The position numbers and the translations under genes are program-made. DNA of 64,000 nucleotides from Eubacteriaceae bacterium (GTDB taxonomy: Bacteria > Bacillota > Clostridia > Lachnospirales > Lachnospiraceae): positions 62,001 to 126,000 of the forward strand of contig CAJSYQ010000006.1 of assembly GCA_910574015.1 (NCBI GenBank), read 5' to 3'. Shown one piece after another: positions 25,400 through 34,076 of the stretch (the first letter of the stretch is position 1; each line of letters starts with the position of its first letter). The notes beneath the pieces were generated by a model. It was not told where the DNA came from. It ran no database searches and worked only from the letters and a program-made list of their open reading frames with translations.

Positions 25400-27718
25400 T
25401 TACGCGGCAGGCTCCGCCTCTCCTCCATTCGGCTCTGGTTCTGGTTCCGGGGCCTCCTGTGTCGGTTCCGGTGTATCAGCCGGCGGCTCTGTAGCAGGCG
25501 GCAGTGTCTCAGCCGGCGGCGGCGTTACCGTCGGTTTCTTCGTGGCAGACGGTTTCCTGGTAGCTGCCGGTTCCGGCAGGTCGTCGTCCGGATCCTCATC
25601 CACCCCGGGTTCATAATCGTCCGGGTCTTCGTCCACACTTCCTCCGCCTCCAATATTGTCATCGTCGTGATCCTCCCTGTCGTTCCCGGAAGAATCTCCG
25701 CCGGAGGAGGGCTGTGTTTTGCCGGTTCCCTCAAAGGTAAAATCCTTCGCCTTCAGCTTGGCATGCACCGCGTTCATATAGGTCTCCCAGATCCGCAGCG
25801 GGTACGTTGAGCCATACAGATCATCCACCGTCCGGGGCGAATCATATCCCACCCAGACTGCCGTCGTATAGTATGGGGTAAATCCGCAGAACCATCCATC
25901 CTTCTTGTCGTTGGTAGTTCCCGTTTTGCCGGCGCTGATCATACCGTTCTGCAGGGAATGTCCCCGGGCCGTACCGCGGGTCATAACGCCCTTGAGAATG
26001 TCAACCATGGCGTTTGCCGCATCCACCTTGTAGACCGCTTTTTCCTTCACATCATCGTCTACGATGACATTTCCCTCGGCATCCAGTATTTTTACTATAC
26101 AGGTAGGCTCCCGGTATTTCCCGTTGTTTTCCAGAGCGGCATAGGCGGACGCCATCTCCAGGGAACTCACCCCGTAGGTCAGGCCGCCGAGAGAGGAAGG
26201 AAGATAATAATCGGACGATACGATCCGGTTAAAGTTCATATCCAGCAGATACTGTAGTCCCACCTGGGGCTTCAGCTCCTCAAAGAGCTGCCATGCCACC
26301 GTATTCAGCGAATTTTCCACTGCAAAGCGCAGTGATACATAGCCGTAATATCTTCCATTGGAATTTGAAGGGCCGTCTTTAAACTTATAATCATGAACCG
26401 TGGTACTGGCCGTACTCCCCCGTTCCAGAGTGGGCGTGTACACCACAAGGGGCTTAATGGAACTGCCGGGCTGCCGGAAGGACTGATAGGCTCGGTTCAG
26501 GGAGAAGCCTTCCGTCTGCTGGCTCCTTCCCCCTACCACTGCTGCCACCCGGCCCGTCTTATTGTCAATGCAGACCGCGGATCCCTGCATCTGATACATG
26601 CCGTTGGTTCCCTTATCCTTAAAGGAGGAAAGATTGCTGTTCACGGCAGACTGCAGCTCCTTTTGCTTCTGCAGGTCGATGGAGGTATAGATCCGGTATC
26701 CATTGTTGAGAAGCATTTTCTGGGCAGTGGCATACTCATTGGTATACTCGCTGTCATAGATCTCTTTCTCGCTCTCGGAATCAAACTCATTCTTAAATTC
26801 AAAACCGTTTACCTTCATCAGCGCACGAGTGGCACTGTAAGTAACAAATGTCTGGATATAATCCCTCTTCTTTACCTGCTGGATATTCAGCTTAATCTTC
26901 TCATTGTACGCTTCGTCGTATTCCACCTGATTGATCTCGCCGTCGCTGAGCATCTGATCCAGCATACGGTTTTTTCTGCTCACCGTATTGTCATAGTGTG
27001 TCTCAGGATTATACAGGGTGGGATTGTTGGGGATGGCACATAGAAATACCAGCTGTCCCAGGGACAGCTCCTGGCAGCTCTTGCTGAAATATCCCTTCGC
27101 CGCCGCCTCCAGGCCATAATATCCGTTGGCAAAAAAAATCGTGTTCAGATAAAATTCCAGGATCTGATCCTTGCTGTATTTCTTCTCCAGCTCCATGGCA
27201 ATAAAGATCTCCCGGATCTTCCGCTCATACGTCTTATCCGTATTTAAAAATACCCCCCTGGCCAGCTGCTGCGTAATGGTGGATGCCCCCTGCGTCTTCT
27301 CCCCGTTATTTTTCACCAGTTCCCAGAAGGCCCGGACAATCCCCCGGAAGTCAATGCCGTTGTGACTGTAAAACTTTTTATCCTCGGTGACGATCATGGC
27401 CTTCTTGGCATAATCTGGAATGGAATCGATATCCAGATAATAGGCATCCTTTTCCCCCTTTAAGACTGCGATCTGCTTTCCCTTGCTGTTGTAGGCGATG
27501 GATGTCTCAGAACTGCGGAATGTCTCCGTGGTGGACGCCCTCACCAGCGCCTTCGCCTCATCCTGCATTGCAAATATATCATCGCCGTATTTAAAATATA
27601 GGATCAATCCTCCCACCAGGATCGTAGTAAGCAGCAATAACACAAATATCTTTATGACGAGCCAGAATTTCCTGTGCTTTTTATGTTTTCTGGTTTTCTT
27701 AGACTTATTTTTCGCCAT
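25400..27718 (-). CDS. Class A penicillin-binding protein (transglycosylase/transpeptidase)
   Basis: 772 residues. Bifunctional peptidoglycan synthase. A basic cytoplasmic tail (MAKNKSKKTRKHKK) and one membrane span (about 20-42) precede the GT51 domain with catalytic Glu in VTEDKKFYSHNGIDFRG and QGASTITQQLARGVFL. The transpeptidase domain has SxxK in RQPGSSIKPLVVY (about 430), SxN in AVENSLNTVAW, and KTGT in ISAGKTGTTNDKKDG. The last 115 residues are a disordered tail, first Asp/Glu-rich then Pro/Thr/Glu-rich. Own promoter; monocistronic. Confidence 0.96.
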   Translation of the reverse strand: MAKNKSKKTRKHKKHRKFWLVIKIFVLLLLTTILVGGLILYFKYGDDIFAMQDEAKALVRASTTETFRSSETSIAYNSKGKQIAVLKGEKDAYYLDIDSIPDYAKKAMIVTEDKKFYSHNGIDFRGIVRAFWELVKNNGEKTQGASTITQQLARGVFLNTDKTYERKIREIFIAMELEKKYSKDQILEFYLNTIFFANGYYGLEAAAKGYFSKSCQELSLGQLVFLCAIPNNPTLYNPETHYDNTVSRKNRMLDQMLSDGEINQVEYDEAYNEKIKLNIQQVKKRDYIQTFVTYSATRALMKVNGFEFKNEFDSESEKEIYDSEYTNEYATAQKMLLNNGYRIYTSIDLQKQKELQSAVNSNLSSFKDKGTNGMYQMQGSAVCIDNKTGRVAAVVGGRSQQTEGFSLNRAYQSFRQPGSSIKPLVVYTPTLERGSTASTTVHDYKFKDGPSNSNGRYYGYVSLRFAVENSLNTVAWQLFEELKPQVGLQYLLDMNFNRIVSSDYYLPSSLGGLTYGVSSLEMASAYAALENNGKYREPTCIVKILDAEGNVIVDDDVKEKAVYKVDAANAMVDILKGVMTRGTARGHSLQNGMISAGKTGTTNDKKDGWFCGFTPYYTTAVWVGYDSPRTVDDLYGSTYPLRIWETYMNAVHAKLKAKDFTFEGTGKTQPSSGGDSSGNDREDHDDDNIGGGGSVDEDPDDYEPGVDEDPDDDLPEPAATRKPSATKKPTVTPPPAETLPPATEPPADTPEPTQEAPEPEPEPNGGEAEPAA

Positions 27719-27806
27719 CTTAAAACCTCCCTTATGAAATCCACACCCCTGTAACCGATTGTGCCGGAACGGCGGAAATCCAACTCCGCCGGACTGGTAT
27801 CTCTAC

Positions 27807-27835
27807 ATTATACCGCATTTCATCCTATGTTGCAA
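27807..27835 (-). promoter_or_regulatory. Sigma-A promoter of the PBP gene
   Basis: TTGCAA (27830-27835) and consensus TATAAT (27807-27812) on the minus strand, 17-bp spacer. It overlaps the 3' end of the glycosyltransferase gene. Confidence 0.75.
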
Positions 27836-29007
27836 AGGATTTCTTTGTGAAGGCGCTCTGCCCGGTCCGCCCAGGTATGGCGCTCTCCTGCCGTCCTCCA
27901 TGCCCGGTCCTGAACCGCCTCCCACGCCTCCCGGTGTCCCAGAAGGCTCCTGACACGATCCGGCAGCTCCTCCCGTGCATCCAGCTCATAGAACATAACA
28001 TCCTTCCCGTCCTCCAGCTCCTCCTTTAGGTAGCGGCTCCAGTCGGTAAAGCAAACCGCTCCGTTCAGCATGGAATTAAATACCCGGTCATGAGCTCCAT
28101 CCTTAAACCAGGGCATCACGTTCAACGAGATCTTGGCGCGGCTGAGCTCTCTCAGGCAGGCCGCCGAATCCACCAGCCCGCTCTTTCTAATATTCTCCGG
28201 ATGCCGGCACTTCAAGCTGTCCCATCCGGAGCCAAGACAGGTTACTGCAAGCCCTGCATCCGCCAATGTCCTCACAATCTCTCCCCGGAAATAGTTTCTC
28301 ACATACAGATCGATCATAACCATATTCGGCATGATATCCCGGATCCCCTCCTCTGAGATATCCTCTACCCCCTCCCAGAGATGACGTATGATCCCCTGTG
28401 TCATATCTAGATGTGGATGCGCGATAAAATCGTCTATAATGCCATGATAGAAGGCGGTATACTCATCGTTGATCCTCGTTATATCCTTTTCAAACCGCTC
28501 CGGCGGCGTATAATTTCCCGTAAAGATCAGGTCGATGGGCCTCTCCTCCCACCCCGGGAGCCTTCCCTCCTCCCATAACGTGGTACCCGCCAGCGGCAAA
28601 AAGGGGCCCCGTTTCAGATCCGGAAAGAATCTCTGCAGATACCTTTCATGCTCCCTGTCAATGGAGATCTGGGTATAGTCCGCCGGCAGGAAGGGAAGGA
28701 ACCAGTGATAGTAGAAGGGATGATCCACCACAATGTTGATAAAGGGAATCTCCCGGGCCTCAAAAAAATTTATGCCGTGTACGTCCACCATATAGTCTTC
28801 TCCGCTGCAGCCGTCAAAATTGAAACTCACTGCGGCCGTCACCTTCGGCTGACTGAAATCCATCAGACGGGACAGACTGTCGTAGCTGTGGCACTGATCA
28901 AAGTAGAATATCTCATAACCCAGTTTCGCCAATGCCTTTCCCATCTGCAGGCTGAAAAACCACAATGTCTCAATCCCATGAGTAAAAAGTACGATCCTCT
29001 GTATCAT
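27820..29007 (-). CDS. CgeB-like GT-B glycosyltransferase family protein
   Basis: 395 residues, soluble. The N-terminal half (RIVLFTHGIETLWFFSLQMG; VVDHPFYYHWFLPFL; ISIDREHERYLQRFFPD) resembles the DUF3880-type domain and the C-terminal half the glycosyl transferase group 1 fold, with LSRAKISLNVMPWFKDGAHD and RVFNSMLNGAVCFTDWS forming the usual nucleotide-sugar E/D-x7 region (here E replaced). CgeB of B. subtilis is a spore-coat/crust glycosylation protein, so a spore or surface glycan role is possible, but the acceptor is unknown. AAAGGAGAGCGCC precedes the ATG. It follows the hydrogenase terminator. Confidence 0.78.
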   Translation of the reverse strand: MIQRIVLFTHGIETLWFFSLQMGKALAKLGYEIFYFDQCHSYDSLSRLMDFSQPKVTAAVSFNFDGCSGEDYMVDVHGINFFEAREIPFINIVVDHPFYYHWFLPFLPADYTQISIDREHERYLQRFFPDLKRGPFLPLAGTTLWEEGRLPGWEERPIDLIFTGNYTPPERFEKDITRINDEYTAFYHGIIDDFIAHPHLDMTQGIIRHLWEGVEDISEEGIRDIMPNMVMIDLYVRNYFRGEIVRTLADAGLAVTCLGSGWDSLKCRHPENIRKSGLVDSAACLRELSRAKISLNVMPWFKDGAHDRVFNSMLNGAVCFTDWSRYLKEELEDGKDVMFYELDAREELPDRVRSLLGHREAWEAVQDRAWRTAGERHTWADRAERLHKEILCNIG

Positions 29008-29026
29008 GGCGCTCTCCTTTCATTCG

Positions 29027-29053
29027 AAAAATGCGCCCCCAGCGGACGCATTT
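29027..29053 (-). terminator. Terminator of the symporter-cyclase-hydrogenase operon
   Basis: Stem 29047-29053 with 29029-29035 (7 bp, extendable), followed by U-rich bases 29027-29031 on the minus-strand transcript. Confidence 0.6.
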
Positions 29054-29078
29054 CCCTTATTCCGGACAGGACTGCCTG

Positions 29079-30578
29079 TCACGGCAGCTCTATCTGTGAG
29101 TATTCCTTCGGCGGCAGAGCCGTGGTAGAATCCTTGACAAATTTCTTAACTGCCTGCGCTGCCTTTGGTATGGCAATGTTCGTGCCCACACCGGCGACGC
29201 AGCCCCCCGGACAGCCCATTCCCTCGATCATGCAGCCGTCCTTTTTCCCTGCCTTGGCAAGCAGCAGCATCTTCTGACAGTCAGCCAGACCCTCCGCATG
29301 CTCGATATATACTTCCGTATCCGGGTAGTATTCGTTGATACAGTTCTCGATGGCGCTGGCAACGCCTCCGGCCACAGCATACCCCCGCCCGGTACCGGTA
29401 GCGTCATGGATCGGTTCCTCACAGTCGTAGGTCTCCATATCGATCCCCTTTGCTGTGAAGATGGCATCCAGTTCTTCAAAAGTGATAACAAAATCCACAT
29501 CGCTCCTCACCGATGTACGGGAGGCTTCCAGCTTCTTCGCCGCACACGGGCCCACGAACACGATCTTGCAGTCTGGATGGCGTCTTTTAATGGTACGCGC
29601 CGTCGCCACCATCGGCGTCAGGGCGCTGGATACCGTCTCTGCCATATCCGGCAGCGTCCGTTTTGCCAGCATGGACCACGCCGGGCAGCAGGAAGTCAGC
29701 AGGAATGGCAGTTCCCCTGTTTTTACCTCATTCACATAATGCCGCGCCTCGGTAATTGCTCCGATATCGGCCCCCAACGCCACTTCGTATACATCTGCAA
29801 AACCAATCTCCTTTAGCGCCGCCTTGATCTTCCAGAGACGTACATCATCCCCGAACTGGCCGATGACAGCCGGCGCCAGCTCCGCGATAACAGGCCCCTT
29901 CTTCATGGCCTGGATCAACTGGAAAATCTGTGATTTATCTGCGATGGCGCCGAAGGGACAGCTGGCCATACACTGACCGCACTTTACACACTTGTCATTG
30001 TCAATATATGCCCTTCCCCTCTTATCCGTACTGATGGCATTTATGCCGCAGGCAGCAGAGCAGGGACGGACCTTTTTCGCAATGGCACTGTAGGGACAGA
30101 TCGCCTTGCATTTCCCGCATTTGATACATTTTTCCTTGTCGATATACGATCTTCCGTCCACCATGGAAATAGCGCCCTTGGGACATACCTCCACACAGGG
30201 ATGCGCTACACAGCCCCGGCACTGGTTTGTCACCTCATACACATTATCCTCGCACATGTCACAGGCAGACGGGATCACCTGCATCAATGGCGGCTCATAA
30301 TATTTCTCCGCCACATTGCTGGCGTCCAGGCCGCTTGTTACATGGACGGGTTCATCGTCCGGCCGCAGGGACAACCCCAGCGCCAGGCGCACGCGCTCAG
30401 AACAGATCGCTCTCTCCCGATAGATGCTCTCCCGGTACAGCGGCGTATCTCCCGGCGTGATCTTATAGGGGATCGCCTCAATGTCATCATTGACGCTGGT
30501 GGAGTCGAATGCCACTCTGGCCACCTCTGTAAAAACCTGCTTGCGCAGCCCCTTGATCGGGGTATTGATTCCTCTCAT
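29079..30578 (-). CDS. Monomeric [FeFe] hydrogenase, group B-like
   Basis: 499 residues, cytoplasmic. Ferredoxin-type N-part with Cys clusters: ACDMCEDN plus CRGCVAHPCVEVCP, CIKCGKCKAICP and CVKCGQCMASCP (about 110-220). The H-cluster domain has L1 TSCCPAWSM (about 300), L2 FVGPCAAKKLEA (about 355; group A enzymes have MPC here) and L3 IEGMGCPGGCVAGVG (about 460). All four H-cluster Cys are present, so an active site is possible. The GPCxAKK and GMGCPGG forms fit group B hydrogenases of unclear physiological role. GGATGGAGGAAGCAT precedes the ATG. The maturases HydE/F/G are not in the window. Confidence 0.93.
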   Translation of the reverse strand: MRGINTPIKGLRKQVFTEVARVAFDSTSVNDDIEAIPYKITPGDTPLYRESIYRERAICSERVRLALGLSLRPDDEPVHVTSGLDASNVAEKYYEPPLMQVIPSACDMCEDNVYEVTNQCRGCVAHPCVEVCPKGAISMVDGRSYIDKEKCIKCGKCKAICPYSAIAKKVRPCSAACGINAISTDKRGRAYIDNDKCVKCGQCMASCPFGAIADKSQIFQLIQAMKKGPVIAELAPAVIGQFGDDVRLWKIKAALKEIGFADVYEVALGADIGAITEARHYVNEVKTGELPFLLTSCCPAWSMLAKRTLPDMAETVSSALTPMVATARTIKRRHPDCKIVFVGPCAAKKLEASRTSVRSDVDFVITFEELDAIFTAKGIDMETYDCEEPIHDATGTGRGYAVAGGVASAIENCINEYYPDTEVYIEHAEGLADCQKMLLLAKAGKKDGCMIEGMGCPGGCVAGVGTNIAIPKAAQAVKKFVKDSTTALPPKEYSQIELP

Positions 30579-30611
30579 ATGCTTCCTCCATCCTTCGATT
30601 GATATTCTTGT

Positions 30612-31898
30612 TTACTTCTGGACCACAATCTGATTGCGGCCGTGTTCTTTTCCAAAATACAGCAGCGCATCCGCCCTGTTGATGGCTGTCTCGAAAGTCT
30701 CCGTCTCATTCCATGCCACGACGCCGAATGTCATACTGATCTGGAATCTCTTTCCACTGTGCTCGAATTCCTTGCCTTCCAGCTCGTCACTGATCCGGCA
30801 GAGTTTATCATACAGCGATGAGAGCTTCCCCTCCATAACAAGGAGAAATTCCTCTCCGCCCCACCGGGACACAAAGCCGCCGTCATCGATACTCTTCTGC
30901 AGCACCTCCGCCACATAACAGAGAACCTCATCTCCCTTTTCATGACCGTACTGGTCGTTTACCTTTTTAAAAAAATCAATGTCCCCCATGGCCACGCCGT
31001 ACTCCTCCCCAGACTGGCGTTTCCCAGCCTGGATCATACAGGCACGGCGGTTTAAAAGCCAGGTCAGCGGATCCCGTGAAACCATATTCTCCAATGAACG
31101 GCTGACGATCACGGCGTCCTCCCCGATCTCCGCCAGCTCATCCCGGCGTATCATGACATTCTGCGGAATCTCCTGTGAGAAGTCCCCTTTTGCCAGACCG
31201 TCGAGAAAACTCTTAATGGACTGAATCGCCACTGCGATCCTGTGGGACAGGGCGTTGCAGAGGGCACTGGCCAGCAGGATCACAATGCTGCAGAGAATCA
31301 CGTTTCGCCAGATGATAGAGCTGACCGAACGATTTATGGCATCTACCGCCTTGCCAGCAAAGCTGATCCCGGTCACTTGTCCTTCCCCGTTTCGGATCGG
31401 AACATAATAACCATAATAATTTTGACCATTGATGCTTATTTTTTTTGAAAAGTACTCCTGCCCCTGTTCCAACACCGCTTCCCGGACGGAATCCGGTATA
31501 TTCGTCCCGATGATCCGCCTTCCCTGCTCGTCCTGTATCGTGGTGAGACACCGCTTTTCGCCAATGCAGATGGAAGCATCTGCCCCGGTATCCCTCTTAA
31601 AATTGTCAAGTATGTCATAATCCGAGGTAAGCTCCGCTTCCCCCTTCATCACCTTTCCATCCCGATAGGAAAATTCTCCCTCATATGCCAGATCGTAAAT
31701 ACTGATCAGGCTGTGTGCCAGTCCGGAAAGGCTCTGTTCTACCTCATAGCCCATTCCCTCCCGAAGGGATCTCTGGGCGTATACGGTCAGTATAACTCCC
31801 AGAATAATAACTGGTATTACCGATGCCAGCATGATAGAAAATCCAAGGCTCTTTTTCTTTTTCTCCCCAGCCATTTTCAAATCTCGCCTTTCACTCAA
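30612..31898 (-). CDS. Membrane sensor diguanylate cyclase (Cache-HAMP-GGDEF)
   Basis: 428 residues. TTG start at 31898: it overlaps the symporter stop (TTGA) and has AAAGGA five bases upstream; the later ATG has no good site. First span at about 20-42, an extracytoplasmic single-Cache sensor (about 45-185; TGADASICIGEKR, GQNYYGYYVPIRN), second span (about 198-218), HAMP-like linker, then GGDEF domain (about 270-428) with DPLTWLLNRR, MGDIDFFKKVND and the active-site SRWGGEEF. No RxxD inhibitory site is seen in the usual place. It should make c-di-GMP in response to a small extracellular ligand; coupling to the symporter suggests the same solute. Confidence 0.9.
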   Translation of the reverse strand: MSERRDLKMAGEKKKKSLGFSIMLASVIPVIILGVILTVYAQRSLREGMGYEVEQSLSGLAHSLISIYDLAYEGEFSYRDGKVMKGEAELTSDYDILDNFKRDTGADASICIGEKRCLTTIQDEQGRRIIGTNIPDSVREAVLEQGQEYFSKKISINGQNYYGYYVPIRNGEGQVTGISFAGKAVDAINRSVSSIIWRNVILCSIVILLASALCNALSHRIAVAIQSIKSFLDGLAKGDFSQEIPQNVMIRRDELAEIGEDAVIVSRSLENMVSRDPLTWLLNRRACMIQAGKRQSGEEYGVAMGDIDFFKKVNDQYGHEKGDEVLCYVAEVLQKSIDDGGFVSRWGGEEFLLVMEGKLSSLYDKLCRISDELEGKEFEHSGKRFQISMTFGVVAWNETETFETAINRADALLYFGKEHGRNQIVVQK

Positions 31899-33421
31899 TG
31901 TATCCTTTCTTCATCCTCATCCGGCAGCGCAAGCTTCTGCTCGACAGTCACCTTTGCATCCAGGCATGTAAAGATCCCTTCCACCTTTTCCGGATCCGGT
32001 TTCGGCGTCAACAGACTTACCACCGGTACCACCACAAGCCCTGCGATCATGGCGACAGCTCCCGCATTGATGGGGGATGCGATATATTTAATAAACATAT
32101 TGGAGACCGTGATCCCCACACCACAGATAAAGCTCGCCCAGACAGCCGCTCTCGTAACGCCTTTCCAGTAGAGGCCATAGAGAAACGGAGCCAGAAACGC
32201 ACCTGCCAGTGCCCCCCACGAGATTCCCATAAGCTGTGCGATAAATGCCGGCGGATCAAGAGCGATAACCACTGATAAAACAATAAAGAATGCCAGCAGG
32301 ATCCGCATCCAGACAAGCTGCTTTTTCTCGTCCATATTTTTCACAAATAACGGCTTGATAAAGTCCAGTGTCAGGGTGGAGCTGGATGTCAGAACCAGGC
32401 TTGACAATGTGGACATGGACGCCGACAGAACCAGTACCACCACGATCCCGATGAGGATATCCGGGAGGGAGGAGAGCATGGTAGGGATGATCGTATCATA
32501 GGCAACCGATCCGTCCGCCGCCGGAGTCACTCCAGAAATCTGACTGAATCCCCCCAGAAAATAACAGCCGCCGGATACAACCACCGCAAAGAGGGTGGAA
32601 ATGATCGTTCCGGTATGGACGGCCTTCTCATCCTTGATGGCATAAAACTTCTGGATCATCTGGGGCAGTCCCCAGGTTCCCAGAGAGGTCAGAATCACCA
32701 CCCCCAGCAGATTCAGGGGATCCGGTCCCAGGAAGGAGGCGTAGGCTCCCGGCATCACATCGCTGGGCACCGCTGCCAGTTCCTTCACCGCCGCCATAAA
32801 CCCGCCGTGTCCGCTCAGGACGGCTGCGATCACAGCCACGATGCCAAACAGCATAATGATCCCCTGTATCAGATCGTTCAGCGCAGTGGCCATATAACCT
32901 CCAATGATCACATAGGCCCCTGTCAGCACCGCCATGACGATAACGCATACCCGGTAATCCACATCGAAGGCAATGGCGAAAAGATTGGACAGGCCATTGT
33001 AGACGGATGCCGTGTACGGGATCAGAAAGATAAAAGCGATCATGGACGCCGCCACCCGCAGGCTGCTGCTGTCATAGCGTTTTCCGAAGAAATCCGGCAT
33101 AGTCATGGATCTGAGATGCTTCGTCATAATCCGGGTTCTGCGCCCTAGCACTACCCAGGCCAGCAGGGACCCCAGAAGGGCGTTCCCGATACCGATCCAT
33201 GTGGATGCCATTCCGTAACGATATCCAAACTGTCCCGCATATCCTACGAATACAACTGCCGAGAAGTAGGATGTCCCATAGGCAAAGGCGGTGAGCCACG
33301 GTCCCACGGACCTGCCCCCCAGCACGAAGCCATTTACATTGGTGGCATGCTTTCTGGCATATACTCCCACGCCGATCATCACCGCAAAAAAGACGATCAG
33401 CAGCAATACTTTCACAACCAT
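31895..33421 (-). CDS. Sodium:solute symporter (SSS family)
   Basis: 508 residues from the ATG at 33421 (the ATG 12 bp earlier is inside the Shine-Dalgarno GGAGGTACAT). About 13 hydrophobic spans; family marks include FAYGTSYFSAVVFVGYAGQFG (sodium/substrate site of TM1-2), TMPDFFGKRYDS, GGYMATALNDLIQGIIM and the sodium-site Ser/Thr run in SASMSTLSSLVLTSSSTLTLD. Related proteins carry proline, pantothenate, sugars or carboxylates; the substrate is not readable. First gene of an apparent operon with the diguanylate cyclase and [FeFe] hydrogenase. Confidence 0.92.
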   Translation of the reverse strand: MVVKVLLLIVFFAVMIGVGVYARKHATNVNGFVLGGRSVGPWLTAFAYGTSYFSAVVFVGYAGQFGYRYGMASTWIGIGNALLGSLLAWVVLGRRTRIMTKHLRSMTMPDFFGKRYDSSSLRVAASMIAFIFLIPYTASVYNGLSNLFAIAFDVDYRVCVIVMAVLTGAYVIIGGYMATALNDLIQGIIMLFGIVAVIAAVLSGHGGFMAAVKELAAVPSDVMPGAYASFLGPDPLNLLGVVILTSLGTWGLPQMIQKFYAIKDEKAVHTGTIISTLFAVVVSGGCYFLGGFSQISGVTPAADGSVAYDTIIPTMLSSLPDILIGIVVVLVLSASMSTLSSLVLTSSSTLTLDFIKPLFVKNMDEKKQLVWMRILLAFFIVLSVVIALDPPAFIAQLMGISWGALAGAFLAPFLYGLYWKGVTRAAVWASFICGVGITVSNMFIKYIASPINAGAVAMIAGLVVVPVVSLLTPKPDPEKVEGIFTCLDAKVTVEQKLALPDEDEERIH

Positions 33422-33481
33422 ATGTACCTCCAAATATAAGAATATATTTTTATATCTTTCCTCTGTCCGGGCCGGGCAGTT

Positions 33482-33985
33482 TCAAGGGTCTCCCCGCCAC
33501 CGGAGACGGTGCAGCTCCCCGGCCCTGTTCAGATCCTCAAAGCCCCGCTGCCGCAGCGCCTCGTACAGCACAACCGCCACGGAGTTTCCCAGATTTAGGG
33601 AACGAATCTCCCCGAACATGGGAATCCTCACCGCAGTCTCTTCATGCTCCACCAGAATCTCCTCCGGTATGCCGGCGCTCTCCCTGCCAAACATTATATA
33701 ACAGCCGTCCTCATACGATACCTCGCTGTACACCTGTCTGGCCTTCGTCGTGGCCATATAAATCCTTGCACCGGGATTTTTCTGAAGAAAATCAGGATAG
33801 CTGTGGTAGATGCGGTAATCCAGTTTATCCCAGTAATCCAGCCCCGCTCTCCGCACCTGCTTCTCATTGATCTGGAACCCCATGGGTTCGATGAGGTGCA
33901 GCCGCGCCCCCGCCGCTACGCAGGTCCTCCCAATATTCCCCGTATTCGCCGGAATCTCCGGCTCCAGTAATACTATATTTATCAC
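33482..33985 (-). CDS. trmL: tRNA (cytidine(34)-2'-O)-methyltransferase
   Basis: SPOUT enzyme that methylates the wobble ribose of tRNA-Leu. 167 residues, GTG start at 33985. Marks: NIVLLEPEIPANTGNIGRTC, LHLIEPMGF, KQVRRAGLDYW, MFGRESAGIPEE and the knot IPMFGEIRSLNLGNSVAVVLYE. The upstream palindrome overlaps its promoter. Confidence 0.96.
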   Translation of the reverse strand: MINIVLLEPEIPANTGNIGRTCVAAGARLHLIEPMGFQINEKQVRRAGLDYWDKLDYRIYHSYPDFLQKNPGARIYMATTKARQVYSEVSYEDGCYIMFGRESAGIPEEILVEHEETAVRIPMFGEIRSLNLGNSVAVVLYEALRQRGFEDLNRAGELHRLRWRGDP

Positions 33986-34019
33986 AACGATATCCCCACT
34001 CTGAAACTCCTTTTACAGT

Positions 34020-34056
34020 ATTATACAACAAGTTTGTGCCAGAGCACAAACTTGTT
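34020..34056 (-). promoter_or_regulatory. 13-bp perfect inverted repeat overlapping the trmL promoter
   Basis: Arms 34027-34039 and 34044-34056 are exact complements around a 4-nt loop. On the minus strand a TATAAT (34020-34025) follows the second arm directly, and TTGTGC within the first arm is 18 bp upstream of it. The repeat is also just downstream of cheX but lacks a U-tract. It is either the cheX terminator, an operator on the trmL promoter, or both. Confidence 0.6.
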
Positions 34057-34076
34057 TCTGATGCTTTCGATTCATT

